Shown: one piece after another, positions 1 through 8,327 of the stretch
Position numbering within the stretch: position 1 is the first letter of the stretch
Layout of the letters: each line of letters begins with the position of its first letter
Origin: Dehalococcoidales bacterium
Lineage (GTDB): Bacteria > Chloroflexota > Dehalococcoidia > Dehalococcoidales > UBA3254
Direction: 5' to 3'
Assembly: GCA_016926695.1 (NCBI GenBank)
Contig: JAFGOB010000066.1
Span: 1 to 64,000, forward strand
DNA: 64,000 nt
Program-made: the position numbers and the translations under genes
The notes under the pieces: model-generated
Told to the model about the DNA's origin: nothing
Database searches by the model: none
What the model saw: the letters and a program-made list of their open reading frames with translations, nothing else

Positions 1-34
1 AGCATTGCAGTTAACTGGAAGGTATTATCATAAA

Positions 35-118
35 TGGCTCTCTTATTAAAAATATGGCTCATTTTGAGTATTACAGTGGCTCTCACTTATTAAACCAATG
101 GCTCAATCCGGACTATAT
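35..118. repeat. Tandem TGGCTC-containing repeats, IS-end-like
   Basis: The hexamer TGGCTC occurs at 35, 55, 77 and 99. Two related units of about 42-44 bases alternate TGGCTCTC (35, 77) with TGGCTCA (55, 99). Multiple short repeats of this type are typical of the ends of IS21-family elements, where the transposase binds. The repeats start exactly where the neighbouring integrase remnant stops having homology, so this is probably the end of an insertion sequence lying mostly outside the window. No transposase is visible here, so the family assignment is inference. Confidence 0.45.
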
Positions 119-535
119 AATTCATTTGAGTCCGCAAATAAACAAATAATTGCTTTGTCTCTTACTGATTCCGCTTGATCAATCAGGTAGTCAAGTTGAT
201 TTTCTTTTAGAGAGGGTAGTATCTTACGATCTACTTTTAGTGGGTCTACTAATTTGATTGGGTTATCCTGTACGTTTTATCCTAACCTAACCCTGATTTG
301 GGGTAATATGCCCAATTGAAGAATGCACGCAAACAACGATAGTATGCATGTTTACCACCCATTGAGCAAGGGAGAGAATCTAAGAAGTTGTTAATCTCTA
401 GGGGATTTAGATTGATACAACGTTGAAGATAACCTTTTTAGAATTGGATCGTACGATTTGAGAGACCTGAGCGGCGGGACTTGATAAATCTGTCTATTTG
501 GGCTTGATTCAAAGTCCGCTGTGCTACCACTACAC
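108..535 (-). pseudogene. Decayed tyrosine recombinase (phage/ICE-type integrase), N-terminal part
   Basis: Read leftward, three frames together give a recognisable integrase N-terminal (core-binding, SAM-like) domain. The first piece ends RRSGLSNRTIQF at about 438. The next, near 330-420, contains INNFLDSLPCSMGGKHAYY then RCLRAFFNWAY. The last, near 108-265, contains KAIICLFADS, which in intact proteins leads into the catalytic domain. The frames are broken by indels near 438 and 275-290, and the Arg-His-Arg-Tyr catalytic part is absent. The right end lies inside a tRNA-Gln anticodon loop and the left end abuts TGGCTC repeats. It cannot make an active recombinase. It marks an old integration event at the tRNA cluster. 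Confidence 0.75.
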
Positions 536-544
536 AACTCGGCA
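506..544 (-). pseudogene. 5' half of a tRNA-Gln (anticodon TTG), truncated
   Basis: On the minus strand, from 544, there is a tRNA acceptor 5' strand (TGCCGAG), a D-arm (GTGTAGTGGTAGCAC), an anticodon 5' stem (GCGGA) and the loop CTTTGAA with anticodon TTG for Gln. The expected 3' stem TCCGC is replaced by TCAAG, and the T-arm and acceptor 3' strand are missing. From the anticodon on, the sequence reads as the integrase remnant. It lies downstream of tRNA-Phe, tRNA-Gly and tRNA-Leu on the same strand. This looks like an attachment-site half: tyrosine integrases commonly cross over at tRNA anticodon loops. Confidence 0.7.
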
Positions 545-556
545 TTGTGTCTTTTC

Positions 557-642
557 TGCCGAAGGTCGGGGTCGAACCGACACGAGAGTTGCCCCTCAAT
601 GGTTTTTGAGACCATCGCGTCTGCCTATTCCGCCACTTCGGC
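557..642 (-). tRNA. tRNA-Leu (anticodon CAA)
   Basis: The 7-bp acceptor stem is GCCGAAG (636-642) with CTTCGGC (558-564), and the discriminator A is at 557. The anticodon stem ATGGT/ACCAT encloses CTCAAAA, giving anticodon CAA for UUG codons. A variable arm of class II length (GAGGGGCAACTC) and a T-arm with GGTTCGA are present. CCA is not encoded. At 86 nt it fits a leucine tRNA. Confidence 0.93.
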
Positions 643-655
643 CCAAAAATAAAAG

Positions 656-730
656 TGGAGCGGAAGACGAGATTCGAACTCGCGACTTCCTCCTTGGCAA
701 GGAGGCATTCTACCACTGAACTACTTCCGC
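656..730 (-). tRNA. tRNA-Gly (anticodon GCC), CCA encoded
   Basis: Acceptor GCGGAAG (724-730) pairs with CTTCCGC (660-666). The discriminator is T and an encoded CCA occupies 656-658. The anticodon stem CCTCC/GGAGG carries loop TTGCCAA, giving GCC. The T-loop is GTTCGAATC. It sits 13 bases after tRNA-Leu in the same leftward cluster. Of the three intact tRNAs it is the only one with encoded CCA. Confidence 0.93.
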
Positions 731-739
731 TCGAAGAAG

Positions 740-812
<73 letters not shown>

Positions 813-822
813 ATACCAGACC

Positions 823-852
823 ATTCTATCGTTAAACAGGCTTGGGTGTCAA
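823..852 (-). promoter_or_regulatory. Sigma70-type promoter of the tRNA cluster
   Basis: On the minus strand there is a perfect -35 TTGACA (847-852), an 18-base spacer and a -10 TAGAAT (823-828). The -10 ends 11 bases before the tRNA-Phe 5' end at 812, as expected for a tRNA promoter with a very short leader. Confidence 0.65.
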
Positions 853-1007
853 GTGTCTCAGCCTGTTTTTCAATAACGCCGGATTGTCCCGGCTGAGCCT
901 GAGGTTGCGCACTATTTTAGTGAAAAAACTGAGGATCGGTCAGCCTGGTTACGCAGAGAATCATGTTCCGCCCCTGTCAGATCGCCGGCGGACTCCTGTT
1001 GAGGCCG

Positions 1008-1256
1008 TTAATTGTCTATGAGTACTACCTCGGTTGCTCCTGTGGAGCCGTTATACCGGTCTGCCGGATGATGGGATTTCACCAGTGGATGCGATGACAA
1101 ATAGCGGCTGACCTCCTGCCTCAACACCCCCGTCCCCTTCCCATGCACGATACGCACGAAATGCAGTCCCGCGCAGTAAGTATCGTTTAAAAAGGCATCA
1201 ATCCTGGGCAGGGCTTCATCCACGGTCAAACGGTGAAGATCAAGCTCTATTCCCAT
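1008..1256 (-). CDS. Small Smr-domain protein (82 aa)
   Basis: A stand-alone Smr domain like the C-terminal domain of MutS2. Visible motifs are the N-terminal DLH (IELDLHRLTVDEAL) and the central RIVHGKGTGVLR, the two hallmarks of Smr nucleases. Length matches a single Smr domain. Small Smr proteins are thought to nick DNA or RNA, but the substrate is unknown for this one. I take the ATG at 1256 rather than the in-frame TTG at 1262 because of the A/G-rich AAGGATGAG just upstream. It is divergent from the eIF2B-like gene. Confidence 0.8.
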   Translation of the reverse strand: MGIELDLHRLTVDEALPRIDAFLNDTYCAGLHFVRIVHGKGTGVLRQEVSRYLSSHPLVKSHHPADRYNGSTGATEVVLIDN

Positions 1257-1382
1257 TTCCAACTCTCATCCTTTTTCTCTTTACCTGTACTAATATTAAC
1301 ATCCATGCAGCGGAGTTGTCATTACTCATTCCATCCCGCCGTTGTTTTGATCGGCGTAGACCGCCTTGCTATAATATGGACT

Positions 1383-2291
1383 ATGACTGTTCATCCTGAA
1401 GTCCTCCGTCTTGTCGATCAAATCCGTGAGGATACCACTCACGGCGCCAGCGAGCTTGCCAGGCAGGCCCTGGGTGCCTTCATTCTGCTGTCTGATGTCA
1501 GCAGGGAAAAGAGTGATTCCGGCTTTCGCCAGGAATTCTATGAGCTGGCCGAAGCACTCAAATATACCCGTCCCTCCATGGCCTCGCTTAATAATGCCGT
1601 CAACAGGCTTCTTAAAGAGTTGCCTCATGAGCCCGCTGAGATGACCTTGCTGCGTACTATGGTAAAAAGGAGGGCCGAAGAGCTTATTCTTTTATCTCAA
1701 CAGGCCAATGCTGTCATTGCCGCCGGCGCCGCGGAAATGTGCACGGATGGTGAAACTGTTATGACTCACAGCTATAGCTCGACTGTATCCGCGGCCATAA
1801 TTGCCGCTCACAAAAAACACGGGATTAAGGCCATCGTTACCCGTTCAGGCGCAGGCCGGACCGGTATCAGAACGGCAAAGGAGCTGGATGAGTCGGGTAT
1901 CGAACTTGTTTTTATCGACGATACCGCCGCCGGACTGTATATCACAGGGGCAGGCAGGGTGTTTGTGGGAGCCGACAAGGTCTGTAATGACGGCGCGCTG
2001 GTAAACGGTGCCGGCACTTACCTGATGGCTTTAGCCGCGGAAAAAGCCGGTGTACCCCTTTTCGTGCTTTGCGATACTTTGAAATTCGATCCGTCAATGC
2101 CTGGTTCAGGGGCTGAACTGGAAGAAAAAGATCCGTCGGAAGTGATCGCCCCGGGAGTCCTCAATCCGCGTATACAGGTGAAAAATCCATATTTTGATGT
2201 TACTCCGCCGTACCTTATAACCGGTTTTATTACCGAAGCGGGGCTGATCGAAAGGCATGACCTGGCGGATTTCTTTACCCGCAATGTATGA
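1383..2291 (+). CDS. eIF-2B alpha/ribose-1,5-bisphosphate isomerase-like protein (302 aa)
   Basis: Member of the eIF-2B alpha/beta/delta Rossmann-fold family, which includes sugar-phosphate isomerases such as archaeal ribose-1,5-bisphosphate isomerase and MtnA. Family signatures are the TRSGAGRTG stretch, the catalytic-Asp region FIDDTAAG, and NGAGTYLMALAAEKAGVP followed by CDTLKFDP near the C terminus. In bacteria this family usually acts on a phosphorylated sugar, not in translation; the exact substrate cannot be read here. The open frame extends to 1233, but the first 50 residues overlap the divergent promoter region and look unlike the family, so the ATG at 1383 is preferred. The 3' end overlaps the convergent CinA-Nudix gene by 17 bases. 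Confidence 0.75.
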   Translation: MTVHPEVLRLVDQIREDTTHGASELARQALGAFILLSDVSREKSDSGFRQEFYELAEALKYTRPSMASLNNAVNRLLKELPHEPAEMTLLRTMVKRRAEELILLSQQANAVIAAGAAEMCTDGETVMTHSYSSTVSAAIIAAHKKHGIKAIVTRSGAGRTGIRTAKELDESGIELVFIDDTAAGLYITGAGRVFVGADKVCNDGALVNGAGTYLMALAAEKAGVPLFVLCDTLKFDPSMPGSGAELEEKDPSEVIAPGVLNPRIQVKNPYFDVTPPYLITGFITEAGLIERHDLADFFTRNV

Positions 2292-3198
2292 CGGCCTCAA
2301 TAGCCTCCTTGAGCTTTGGGACGGTCTGGTATCTCATAACCTCTCCCGGATCAATCCATTTTGCTTCCACGTGCTCCCGCTCAAGTTTGATCTTTTCCGG
2401 ATGGTAGACATGGAAAAGATAAGGCTGTACTATCCAGATGGTCTTCAAGGCCTCATCGCGGACCTCCAGGGGTTTCCCTTTACAGTCCAATCGAATATCC
2501 CGTTCATCCAGGGCGGTCTCTTCTCTTATTTCTATCAGGGCTTGAGTATCCGGTTCGTTTTCAACATACCCGCTGACCGCCGCCCAGCGTCCCTGGTATG
2601 TACTGACCCCGCTGCTTCGCCTCATGATCAGTATTTTTTTATCTGCTTCAAGGATGCAGGTTACTACCTTTTTGATACTGAAATCCCGCGATGCTTCTTT
2701 CCGTTCGATAATTTCATCCAGGTATTCCCTCACCCATTCCAGTGCAGCGGCGGCGGCCTGTTCCCTGTTTTGTTCCCGGTCTCCCCTGAAAATGTGTTTG
2801 CGGTTGAAAGTCCCGTCCCGGTGGGAAAGTCCCAGGTAAAATAGTCCTACCGGTTTTCCGGGAGTAGCCCCGGTGGGACCGGCTATGCCCGTATCGGCTA
2901 CACAAATATCCACTCCAAGTACCTTCCGCCCGCCCCCCGCCATTTCTTCCGCCACCTTTGCGCTGACAGCCCCGTATTTTTCAAGTGTTTCTCTTTTTAC
3001 CCCTGCAAGCCTCATCTTTATTTCATTGCTGTAGGAGGTGATTGATCCCTGGTAGTAGTCTGAGCTTCCCGGAATACCGGTAATCACCTCAGATATGAGA
3101 CCGCCGGTGGCGGATTCCACCACCCCCAGCGTCAGTTTGTGATCTTTGAGCTTTTTTCCGATTCCCAGCGCCAGTGAAAATAATTTTTCTTTTTCCAT
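2275..3198 (-). CDS. CinA C-terminal (PncC) domain fused to a Nudix domain (307 aa)
   Basis: Residues 1-160 are a CinA C-terminal domain, the nicotinamide-nucleotide amidohydrolase of pyridine-nucleotide recycling: VESATGGLISEVIT near the start, then ADTGIAGPTGATPGKPVG. Residues 170-307 are a Nudix-type domain with GRWAAVSGYVE and the helix IEIREETAL. The Nudix box is two residues short between its first Gly and the helix, and the usual Arg of REUxEE is Ile, so hydrolase activity is uncertain. Classical CinA carries an ADP-ribose pyrophosphatase domain at its N terminus; here a Nudix domain is attached at the other end. It probably forms an operon with the radical SAM gene, 3 bases upstream. 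Confidence 0.82.
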   Translation of the reverse strand: MEKEKLFSLALGIGKKLKDHKLTLGVVESATGGLISEVITGIPGSSDYYQGSITSYSNEIKMRLAGVKRETLEKYGAVSAKVAEEMAGGGRKVLGVDICVADTGIAGPTGATPGKPVGLFYLGLSHRDGTFNRKHIFRGDREQNREQAAAAALEWVREYLDEIIERKEASRDFSIKKVVTCILEADKKILIMRRSSGVSTYQGRWAAVSGYVENEPDTQALIEIREETALDERDIRLDCKGKPLEVRDEALKTIWIVQPYLFHVYHPEKIKLEREHVEAKWIDPGEVMRYQTVPKLKEAIEAVIHCG

Positions 3199-3201
3199 GG
3201 T

Positions 3202-4338
3202 CTAAATAAACTCTTCCATAAGTGTAAATATTATTTCAGGGCTCCATTGACGGTATTCCTGAATCAGCTTGTACTTGATTTGCTCCACCAGATCGTGCCT
3301 CTGGGTATCATCCATATCCGCCAGTGCCTTGTAGAGGCCTACCCTGCGTCCTATCATGAAGTTGATTCTTTCATCCCCCGGAAGCGCCGTGAACCTGTCA
3401 ATAATGGAGATGAGCCTGTTTTTATCTTCCGGAAGCTTGCCCTCCAACTCAGGTAAAAGATTGGAGATATGGTCGCTCACGTAGGTAGAGTGCACGTTCA
3501 GATTTTCGATAAACGTCCTTTCCTCGTTGATTATCTCTTCATCGGTGGCCCGGATGAAACTCCCGGATATTACATCGTCAGACAGAGGTACGGCATTATT
3601 TATACATAAAGTCCTGATGCGAATAAACTCCGGGTCGATCTGGTTGAGTGCCAGGGCGGTATGTTTGGCATGCAGTGCCGAAAGCTCTTTTCCTCCCAAC
3701 CCCAAAATCACGTATTCGCTGAGAGATATCCCGGCATCCACGATTTTCCTTCCACCGAGTATATGCTGGCGCACCGTTTCACCCTTCTGCATAAACTCCA
3801 GTACGGGATCGTAGCCGGATTCCAGCCCAACATGTAAACGGGTCAGTCCGGCTGTTCGAAGCTTGATCAACTCGGAAATATTCTTTTTCATCGCTGTTTG
3901 CGACCTGGCATAGCTGGTTATCCGCTTGACTTTGGGAAAAGTCTCCTTAAGATACACTATCACTTCCCCGAGGTCTGAGGTCTTCATGGCCAGGCTGTTG
4001 GCATCCTGCAAAAAAACATTCTCACCCCCGCCCAACAGCCATAGCGCCACGTTGCGAAAGGACTCATTGGGCGGGTCCTGAAGGACCAGTTTAACCACCT
4101 TCTGCATTCCACCCGAATGGCCGGATTTTAGGGTGATCTCCATGATCTTGTCCCTCAGTATTCTGGCCACATCGATATCTTGCTTGATCTCGGGCACCGT
4201 GCGGGACTGGAAACGTTTTCCTTTGTACGAATTGCAGAATTTGCATTTGTTCCAGGGACAATTACGCGTCAATCGGATCAGCAACGAGTTAGACTCATTG
4301 GGTGGCCTTATAGGTCCTATTTCAAAGGAATAAGCCAT
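3202..4338 (-). CDS. Radical SAM protein, CX4CX2C type (378 aa)
   Basis: The N-terminal motif NCPWNKCKFCNSYKG supplies three cysteines for the 4Fe-4S cluster that cleaves SAM, with CX4CX2C spacing instead of CX3CX2C. Downstream the radical SAM TIM-barrel is recognisable by the GLESGYDPVLEFMQKG and GGRKIVDAGI stretches. No B12 or SPASM domain is visible. Substrate is unknown. The frame is open to 4398, but the ATG at 4338 has AAGGCGG five bases upstream and gives the usual family N terminus. It is the first gene of a two-gene leftward unit with CinA-Nudix. Confidence 0.8.
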   Translation of the reverse strand: MAYSFEIGPIRPPNESNSLLIRLTRNCPWNKCKFCNSYKGKRFQSRTVPEIKQDIDVARILRDKIMEITLKSGHSGGMQKVVKLVLQDPPNESFRNVALWLLGGGENVFLQDANSLAMKTSDLGEVIVYLKETFPKVKRITSYARSQTAMKKNISELIKLRTAGLTRLHVGLESGYDPVLEFMQKGETVRQHILGGRKIVDAGISLSEYVILGLGGKELSALHAKHTALALNQIDPEFIRIRTLCINNAVPLSDDVISGSFIRATDEEIINEERTFIENLNVHSTYVSDHISNLLPELEGKLPEDKNRLISIIDRFTALPGDERINFMIGRRVGLYKALADMDDTQRHDLVEQIKYKLIQEYRQWSPEIIFTLMEEFI

Positions 4339-4619
4339 TAGCGCCGCCTTATCGTTTACCCACCGTTCTGCAAATTCCAACTGTATACAGCAATCCAATC
4401 CAGTCTAAACGGGAAGAAAACCACTTTAACCGTTTGTTCTATTATCCTATAGTTAAGCCAACTTTTCAAAGACCCGCAGGGGGTACTTTCCTGTGATTGA
4501 TTAGTCCCTTTGTTACGCATAAAATAGAGGCATAACGCCGGGAGAAATTTCATTTACAAAGCCTTTTTTATACCGGATTGATCACCTGAAAGAATACAGT
4601 CTGGAAGGAAATAACCGAG

Positions 4620-4901
4620 TTGCAGGATAACCTGACGAAAATAGCGGTAAAGATCACGCCTAATGCCGGCAGAAATGAGATAGTCGGGCTTCAAAATGAA
4701 GTATGGCGTATAAGAATCGCGGCCCCTCCGGATAAAGGCAAAGCCAATAACGAGCTGATCGATTTTTTAAGCGATGTCGTGAAGGCCAGGAAAGTTGACA
4801 TAATAATCATCAAAGGACATACCAGCCATAACAAGCTCATATCTATAACTGGATTGACCCGGGAGGAAGTAAACCAGCGCCTTGCAGGCTGGAAACATTG
4901 A
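4620..4901 (+). CDS. DUF167 (YggU family) protein (93 aa)
   Basis: Small conserved protein with the family signatures VKITPNAGRNEI, RIAAPPDKGKANNELI and IKGHTSHNKLISI. Length matches DUF167. Function is unknown; the fold is a small alpha/beta domain seen in all three domains of life. Start is TTG at 4620, with GGAAGG upstream. It is transcribed towards guaB, ending 33 bases from it. The 220 bases upstream (4399-4619) hold nothing recognisable. Confidence 0.85.
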   Translation: MQDNLTKIAVKITPNAGRNEIVGLQNEVWRIRIAAPPDKGKANNELIDFLSDVVKARKVDIIIIKGHTSHNKLISITGLTREEVNQRLAGWKH

Positions 4902-4934
4902 TGTAAAGGTACCCTCCCGTTTCAACAGCCCTGA

Positions 4935-6443
4935 TTAATATGTGTTCTGGGTGCTTCGCTCCTTGGAAATGATATCATGTACTCCGCCTTCGATTATTGT
5001 GCTGCCGGAAACGATGGTCAGCCTGGAGTCCTCCTTCAGATCCTTGAGGCTTAAAGCCCCGCAGGTGCTCATGGTAGCCTTGATCTTGGCCAGTGTAATG
5101 TCCAGGTTGTCCTTTAGCTTACCGGCATAGGGCACATACCCGTCTACCCCTTCCTCGAAAGAAAGACTCTTTTTATCCTCACCGCTGTCGTACCTCTGCC
5201 AGTTCTGCGCACGATTGGTGCCTTCTCCCCAGTACTCCTTGAGGAATTTATTGCCCTCTACGATTTTTTCCGACGGACTTTCATCGAACCTGGCGAAATA
5301 TCTACCCAGCATAACAAAGTCGGCTCCCATGGCCAGCGCCAGTACGATTTGATGATCGTGATTAATTCCCCCGTCCGAGCATATAGGAACGTATATCCCC
5401 GTCTCCTTGAAATAATGGTCGCGGGTACCGGCGATGTCCAGCAAGGCGGAAGCCTGCCCTCTCCCGATAGCCCTTTGCTCTCTTGTGATACAGATCGATC
5501 CTCCGCCAATCCCAACCTTGATGAAATCCGCGCCCGCGTCCACCAGGTACAGGAAGCCCTCTGAATCGACCACGTTGCCCGCGCCGACTTTCACACTTTC
5601 CCCGTATGTTTTCCGGATGAATTTAATGGTATCGGCCTGCCACTCGGTATACCCGTGTGAAGAATCAATACACAGGATATTGGCGCCGGCCTCGATCATC
5701 GCCGGCACTCTTTCACTGTAATCCTTGGTATTGATCCCCGCACCTACCATCAGGCCTTTGTTTGAGTCCAGCAGTTCATTGGAATGCTCTTTATGTTCAA
5801 CATAGTCCTTTCTGAAAACCATGTTCACCAGGTGCTGGCTCTCGTCAACGATAGGAAGGCAATTCAGCTTGTGTTTCCAGATCAGATCATTGGCTTCGGT
5901 CAGGCTTGCGCCAGCCCTGCCCCAGACCAGGTCTTTAAAAGGAGTCATGAACGTTTTTATTTTTTTATCCGGAGGGTCTTTACTGACCCTGTAGTCCCTG
6001 GAAGCGACCATTCCCAGCAGCTTCCCGTTGGGCAAACCGTCTTCGGTTATGGCTACCGTGGAATGACCGGTCTTTTCTTTTAAACTGAGTAGATCGGCAA
6101 TCGTGTTGTCCGGCTTGAGGTTGGAATCACTGATCAGAAAACCGGCTTTGAAGGTCTTGACCCTTTTTACCATTTCAGCCTGTTTTTCCACTGGTTGCGA
6201 ACAGAAAATGAAAGATAGACCGCCGCAGCGTGCCAGTTCTATTGCCAGTGTGTGATTGGAGACAGCCTGCATAATGGCTGAGACAAGAGGTATATTCAAA
6301 GAAATAGGGCTGGTTCCCGATTTGTATTTGGCCAGCGGCGTATTTAAGGAAATATTGTTGGGCGTGCATTCACGCCTGGTCAGATTGGGTACCAGTAGAT
6401 ATTCATCGAACGTCCTGGAAATTTCATCAAAGATCTTAGCCAT
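4935..6443 (-). CDS. guaB: IMP dehydrogenase, Tritrichomonas-like subtype (502 aa)
   Basis: Oxidises IMP to XMP with NAD+, the committed step of GMP synthesis. The catalytic loop is [13 protein letters not shown] with Cys318, and the mobile flap has the Arg417-Tyr418 pair in [12 protein letters not shown] subdomain (about residues 95-220) interrupts the barrel. Loop sequence, length and numbering nearly match the protist Tritrichomonas foetus enzyme (about 503 aa, Cys319, Arg418-Tyr419). They differ from the usual bacterial GxGPGSICTT form. GAGGAG lies 7 bases before the ATG. Gmk, the later GMP-to-GDP step, is encoded at 19273. Confidence 0.9.
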   Translation of the reverse strand: MAKIFDEISRTFDEYLLVPNLTRRECTPNNISLNTPLAKYKSGTSPISLNIPLVSAIMQAVSNHTLAIELARCGGLSFIFCSQPVEKQAEMVKRVKTFKAGFLISDSNLKPDNTIADLLSLKEKTGHSTVAITEDGLPNGKLLGMVASRDYRVSKDPPDKKIKTFMTPFKDLVWGRAGASLTEANDLIWKHKLNCLPIVDESQHLVNMVFRKDYVEHKEHSNELLDSNKGLMVGAGINTKDYSERVPAMIEAGANILCIDSSHGYTEWQADTIKFIRKTYGESVKVGAGNVVDSEGFLYLVDAGADFIKVGIGGGSICITREQRAIGRGQASALLDIAGTRDHYFKETGIYVPICSDGGINHDHQIVLALAMGADFVMLGRYFARFDESPSEKIVEGNKFLKEYWGEGTNRAQNWQRYDSGEDKKSLSFEEGVDGYVPYAGKLKDNLDITLAKIKATMSTCGALSLKDLKEDSRLTIVSGSTIIEGGVHDIISKERSTQNTY

Positions 6444-6609
6444 TTCACACTCCTCTGTCCGCGTTTTGGGCTACGATAACAGCGCCGGACTTGCTGTGTT
6501 GACCGGTTCAAGTTGCAGGTAATGAAGGATACTTTAGCGATTTTGGCTGTTATTGTCAAGCTCCATATTCGAACCACCTATCCGAGCTGGTTTACCGGCA
6601 TATCACGGA

Positions 6610-6638
6610 TTGACATTATCTTATAAGATTGTTACACT
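6610..6638 (+). promoter_or_regulatory. Sigma70-type promoter, rightward
   Basis: TTGACA (6610-6615), a 17-base spacer and TACACT (6633-6638). It faces the GNAT/hydrolase pair and would give a leader of about 230 bases before the GNAT start at 6879. Confidence 0.5.
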
Positions 6639-6878
6639 GTATTCCCGGTCACGAAAGCAGCGGAAGAAACCGTTAAATACCAGTCGTTTTATTATAATAG
6701 TAATCAGGATAGAATAATTGTTCCTTATAAGCCTGATTGGGTCGCCAACCGGGACGGGCTTCATATCATCAGCAGCTATATCCCGGCGACAAATCCGACA
6801 AATGGCGGAATTATCGTCATTACCTGTAATTACCAGAGAGTAACCGTTGAAGATGGATTGAACGGGGAGGAAAGTAAA
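6627..6878 (+). other. Open, coding-like leader in frame with the GNAT gene, no normal start codon
   Basis: From the TAA at 6624-6626 the frame stays open into the acetyltransferase and reads plausibly like protein (for example IIVPYKPDWVANRDGLHIIS). There is no in-frame ATG, GTG or TTG before the codon at 6858. It may be a non-coding leader that happens to be open, the relic of an N-terminal extension, or a gene starting at a rare codon. It lies directly under the promoter at 6610-6638. Confidence 0.3.
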
Positions 6879-7334
6879 ATGGCAGTTGAACAGGTAAACC
6901 GGGGAAGAACAAAAGTCAGGTCTATGGCATCGGGAGACGTCGGCGCTATCATTGAAATCAACCGGAGCCTTCTCGGAGAGGGCAGAGCCCTCACCATGAG
7001 CGACCTGGTTACCGAAGACATCAGCGGAGCGCTTGATTTAAGTCTCGTCTCCGAATTTGAGAACCAGGTCGTGGGATTCATTCTGGTAAGACATACCTAT
7101 ATCGGAGAGCCGGTAGTAGAAGCAGCCCTGGTTCAGGGCCTGGCTGTTCATCCACTTTACCAGCAGCAGGGTATCGGGACCCAGCTTGTCAATGCCCTGA
7201 CCGAGCGCTGCAAAGGCAGGAACATCAAGACTATTCGTGTAATATTGAATGTCAGGGACAGCCGTTTGGAGGGCTTTTTCTCACACATGAATTTCCGCCG
7301 CGCCCAGTTGGTGGTCTGCGATATGCTGTTGTGA
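6879..7334 (+). CDS. GNAT-family N-acetyltransferase (151 aa)
   Basis: Acetyl-CoA-dependent N-acetyltransferase. The acetyl-CoA pyrophosphate loop is QQQGIGTQLV, preceded by the beta-4 strand VQGLAVHPLY, in the standard GNAT arrangement. Length is typical of a single GNAT domain. The acceptor is unknown. The ATG at 6879 has GGGGAGGAAAG upstream, which decides the start. The stop codon overlaps the GTG start of the next gene by 4 bases, so the two are translationally coupled. Confidence 0.8.
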   Translation: MAVEQVNRGRTKVRSMASGDVGAIIEINRSLLGEGRALTMSDLVTEDISGALDLSLVSEFENQVVGFILVRHTYIGEPVVEAALVQGLAVHPLYQQQGIGTQLVNALTERCKGRNIKTIRVILNVRDSRLEGFFSHMNFRRAQLVVCDMLL

Positions 7335-8155
7335 GGTTGATACTATCCGGACTGGCCGTCCTGTTCCTGGTTATAACGGCTGCCGGAATCATCTTCAGAG
7401 AGAATATTGAGCGTCATTTCATATATTATCCGGATAAAGAAGCGGGACCGGAGCCGTCAAACATGGGTCTTTCATTCGAGGATGTCACATTCACGGCTGA
7501 AGACGGTATCAAGCTCCATGGCTGGTTCATACCCGGCGATACGGATCTGACATGGCTCTGGTTTCACGGCAACGCCGGCAACATATGCCACAGGCTTGAA
7601 AACCTGTATCTGCTGCACAACAAGCTCGGAGTGAACATCTTTATCTTTGATTACCGCGGTTATGGAAGCAGCCAGGGCAAACCCACCGAAAAAGGGACCT
7701 ATCTGGACGCCGAAGCCGCCGTTGCCTGGCTTCACTCCAAACCCGGTATTCGTAAAAACCGCATTGTTTATTTCGGCCGTTCTCTGGGTACGGCTGTCGC
7801 TGTCGAAACAGCGGTACGCCATCCCCCGGCTGGTCTTATCCTGGAGTCAGCCTTCCCGTCGATACCCTTTGTAGCCCGCCGCCTTTACCCGTATCTGCCC
7901 GTCTGGCCTTTCCTCAGCACCCGTTATGATTCTATTTCAAAAATCAAACAGATAGAAGCACCCGTCCTTATGTTGCACGGAGACAAAGACAATATTGTTC
8001 CCCTGGAGGCGGGACAAAGGCTGTTCGAAGCGGCAGAAGGAGAAAAAAGTTTCTACGTCATTCCCGGCGCATCTCACAACGATACTTATCAGGTGGGCGG
8101 CGAGCCCTATTTCCTGGAGTTGTCCCGTTTCCTCATCAGTCTGCCGGAACAGTAA
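7331..8155 (+). CDS. Alpha/beta hydrolase, BEM46/YfhR-like (274 aa)
   Basis: An N-terminal hydrophobic segment (about residues 2-20) suggests a membrane anchor. The alpha/beta hydrolase core follows: oxyanion region WFHGNAGN, nucleophile elbow FGRSLGT (GxSxG with Ser), acid region LHGDKDNIVP and catalytic His in GASHNDTY. These match the serine-aminopeptidase-like S33/BEM46 group. Physiological substrate is unknown. It starts with GTG, overlapping the upstream GNAT stop. Confidence 0.85.
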   Translation: MRLILSGLAVLFLVITAAGIIFRENIERHFIYYPDKEAGPEPSNMGLSFEDVTFTAEDGIKLHGWFIPGDTDLTWLWFHGNAGNICHRLENLYLLHNKLGVNIFIFDYRGYGSSQGKPTEKGTYLDAEAAVAWLHSKPGIRKNRIVYFGRSLGTAVAVETAVRHPPAGLILESAFPSIPFVARRLYPYLPVWPFLSTRYDSISKIKQIEAPVLMLHGDKDNIVPLEAGQRLFEAAEGEKSFYVIPGASHNDTYQVGGEPYFLELSRFLISLPEQ

Positions 8156-8250
8156 TCAGTTTATCTATATTTCAGACGGATGATGCATTGAATAATGTAT
8201 ACCTGTAATATCTTAGCCCACGTATATGCAGGTTTGACGCCCTATCGTAG

Positions 8251-8285
8251 GGGCGGGTTTTGCCCCCCTTTCTCGAAACCCGCCC
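8251..8285. repeat. REP-like inverted repeat next to a transposase remnant
   Basis: GGGCGGGTTT (8251-8260) is mirrored by AAACCCGCCC (8276-8285), with an inner GGGGC/GCCCC alternative. GC-rich palindromes of this kind are the substrates of REP-associated tyrosine transposases (RAYTs), and a RAYT remnant starts 43 bases further on. The rest of 8156-8327 holds nothing recognisable. Confidence 0.5.
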
Positions 8286-8327
8286 GCCTTAAGCCCTTGA
8301 ATATGAGGCGTGACCTTATTATATTCT

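Noticed and set aside
35..118. CRISPR-like array
   Set aside because: Repeats are only 6-15 bases, alternate between two forms and lack unique 30-base spacers; no cas genes are present.
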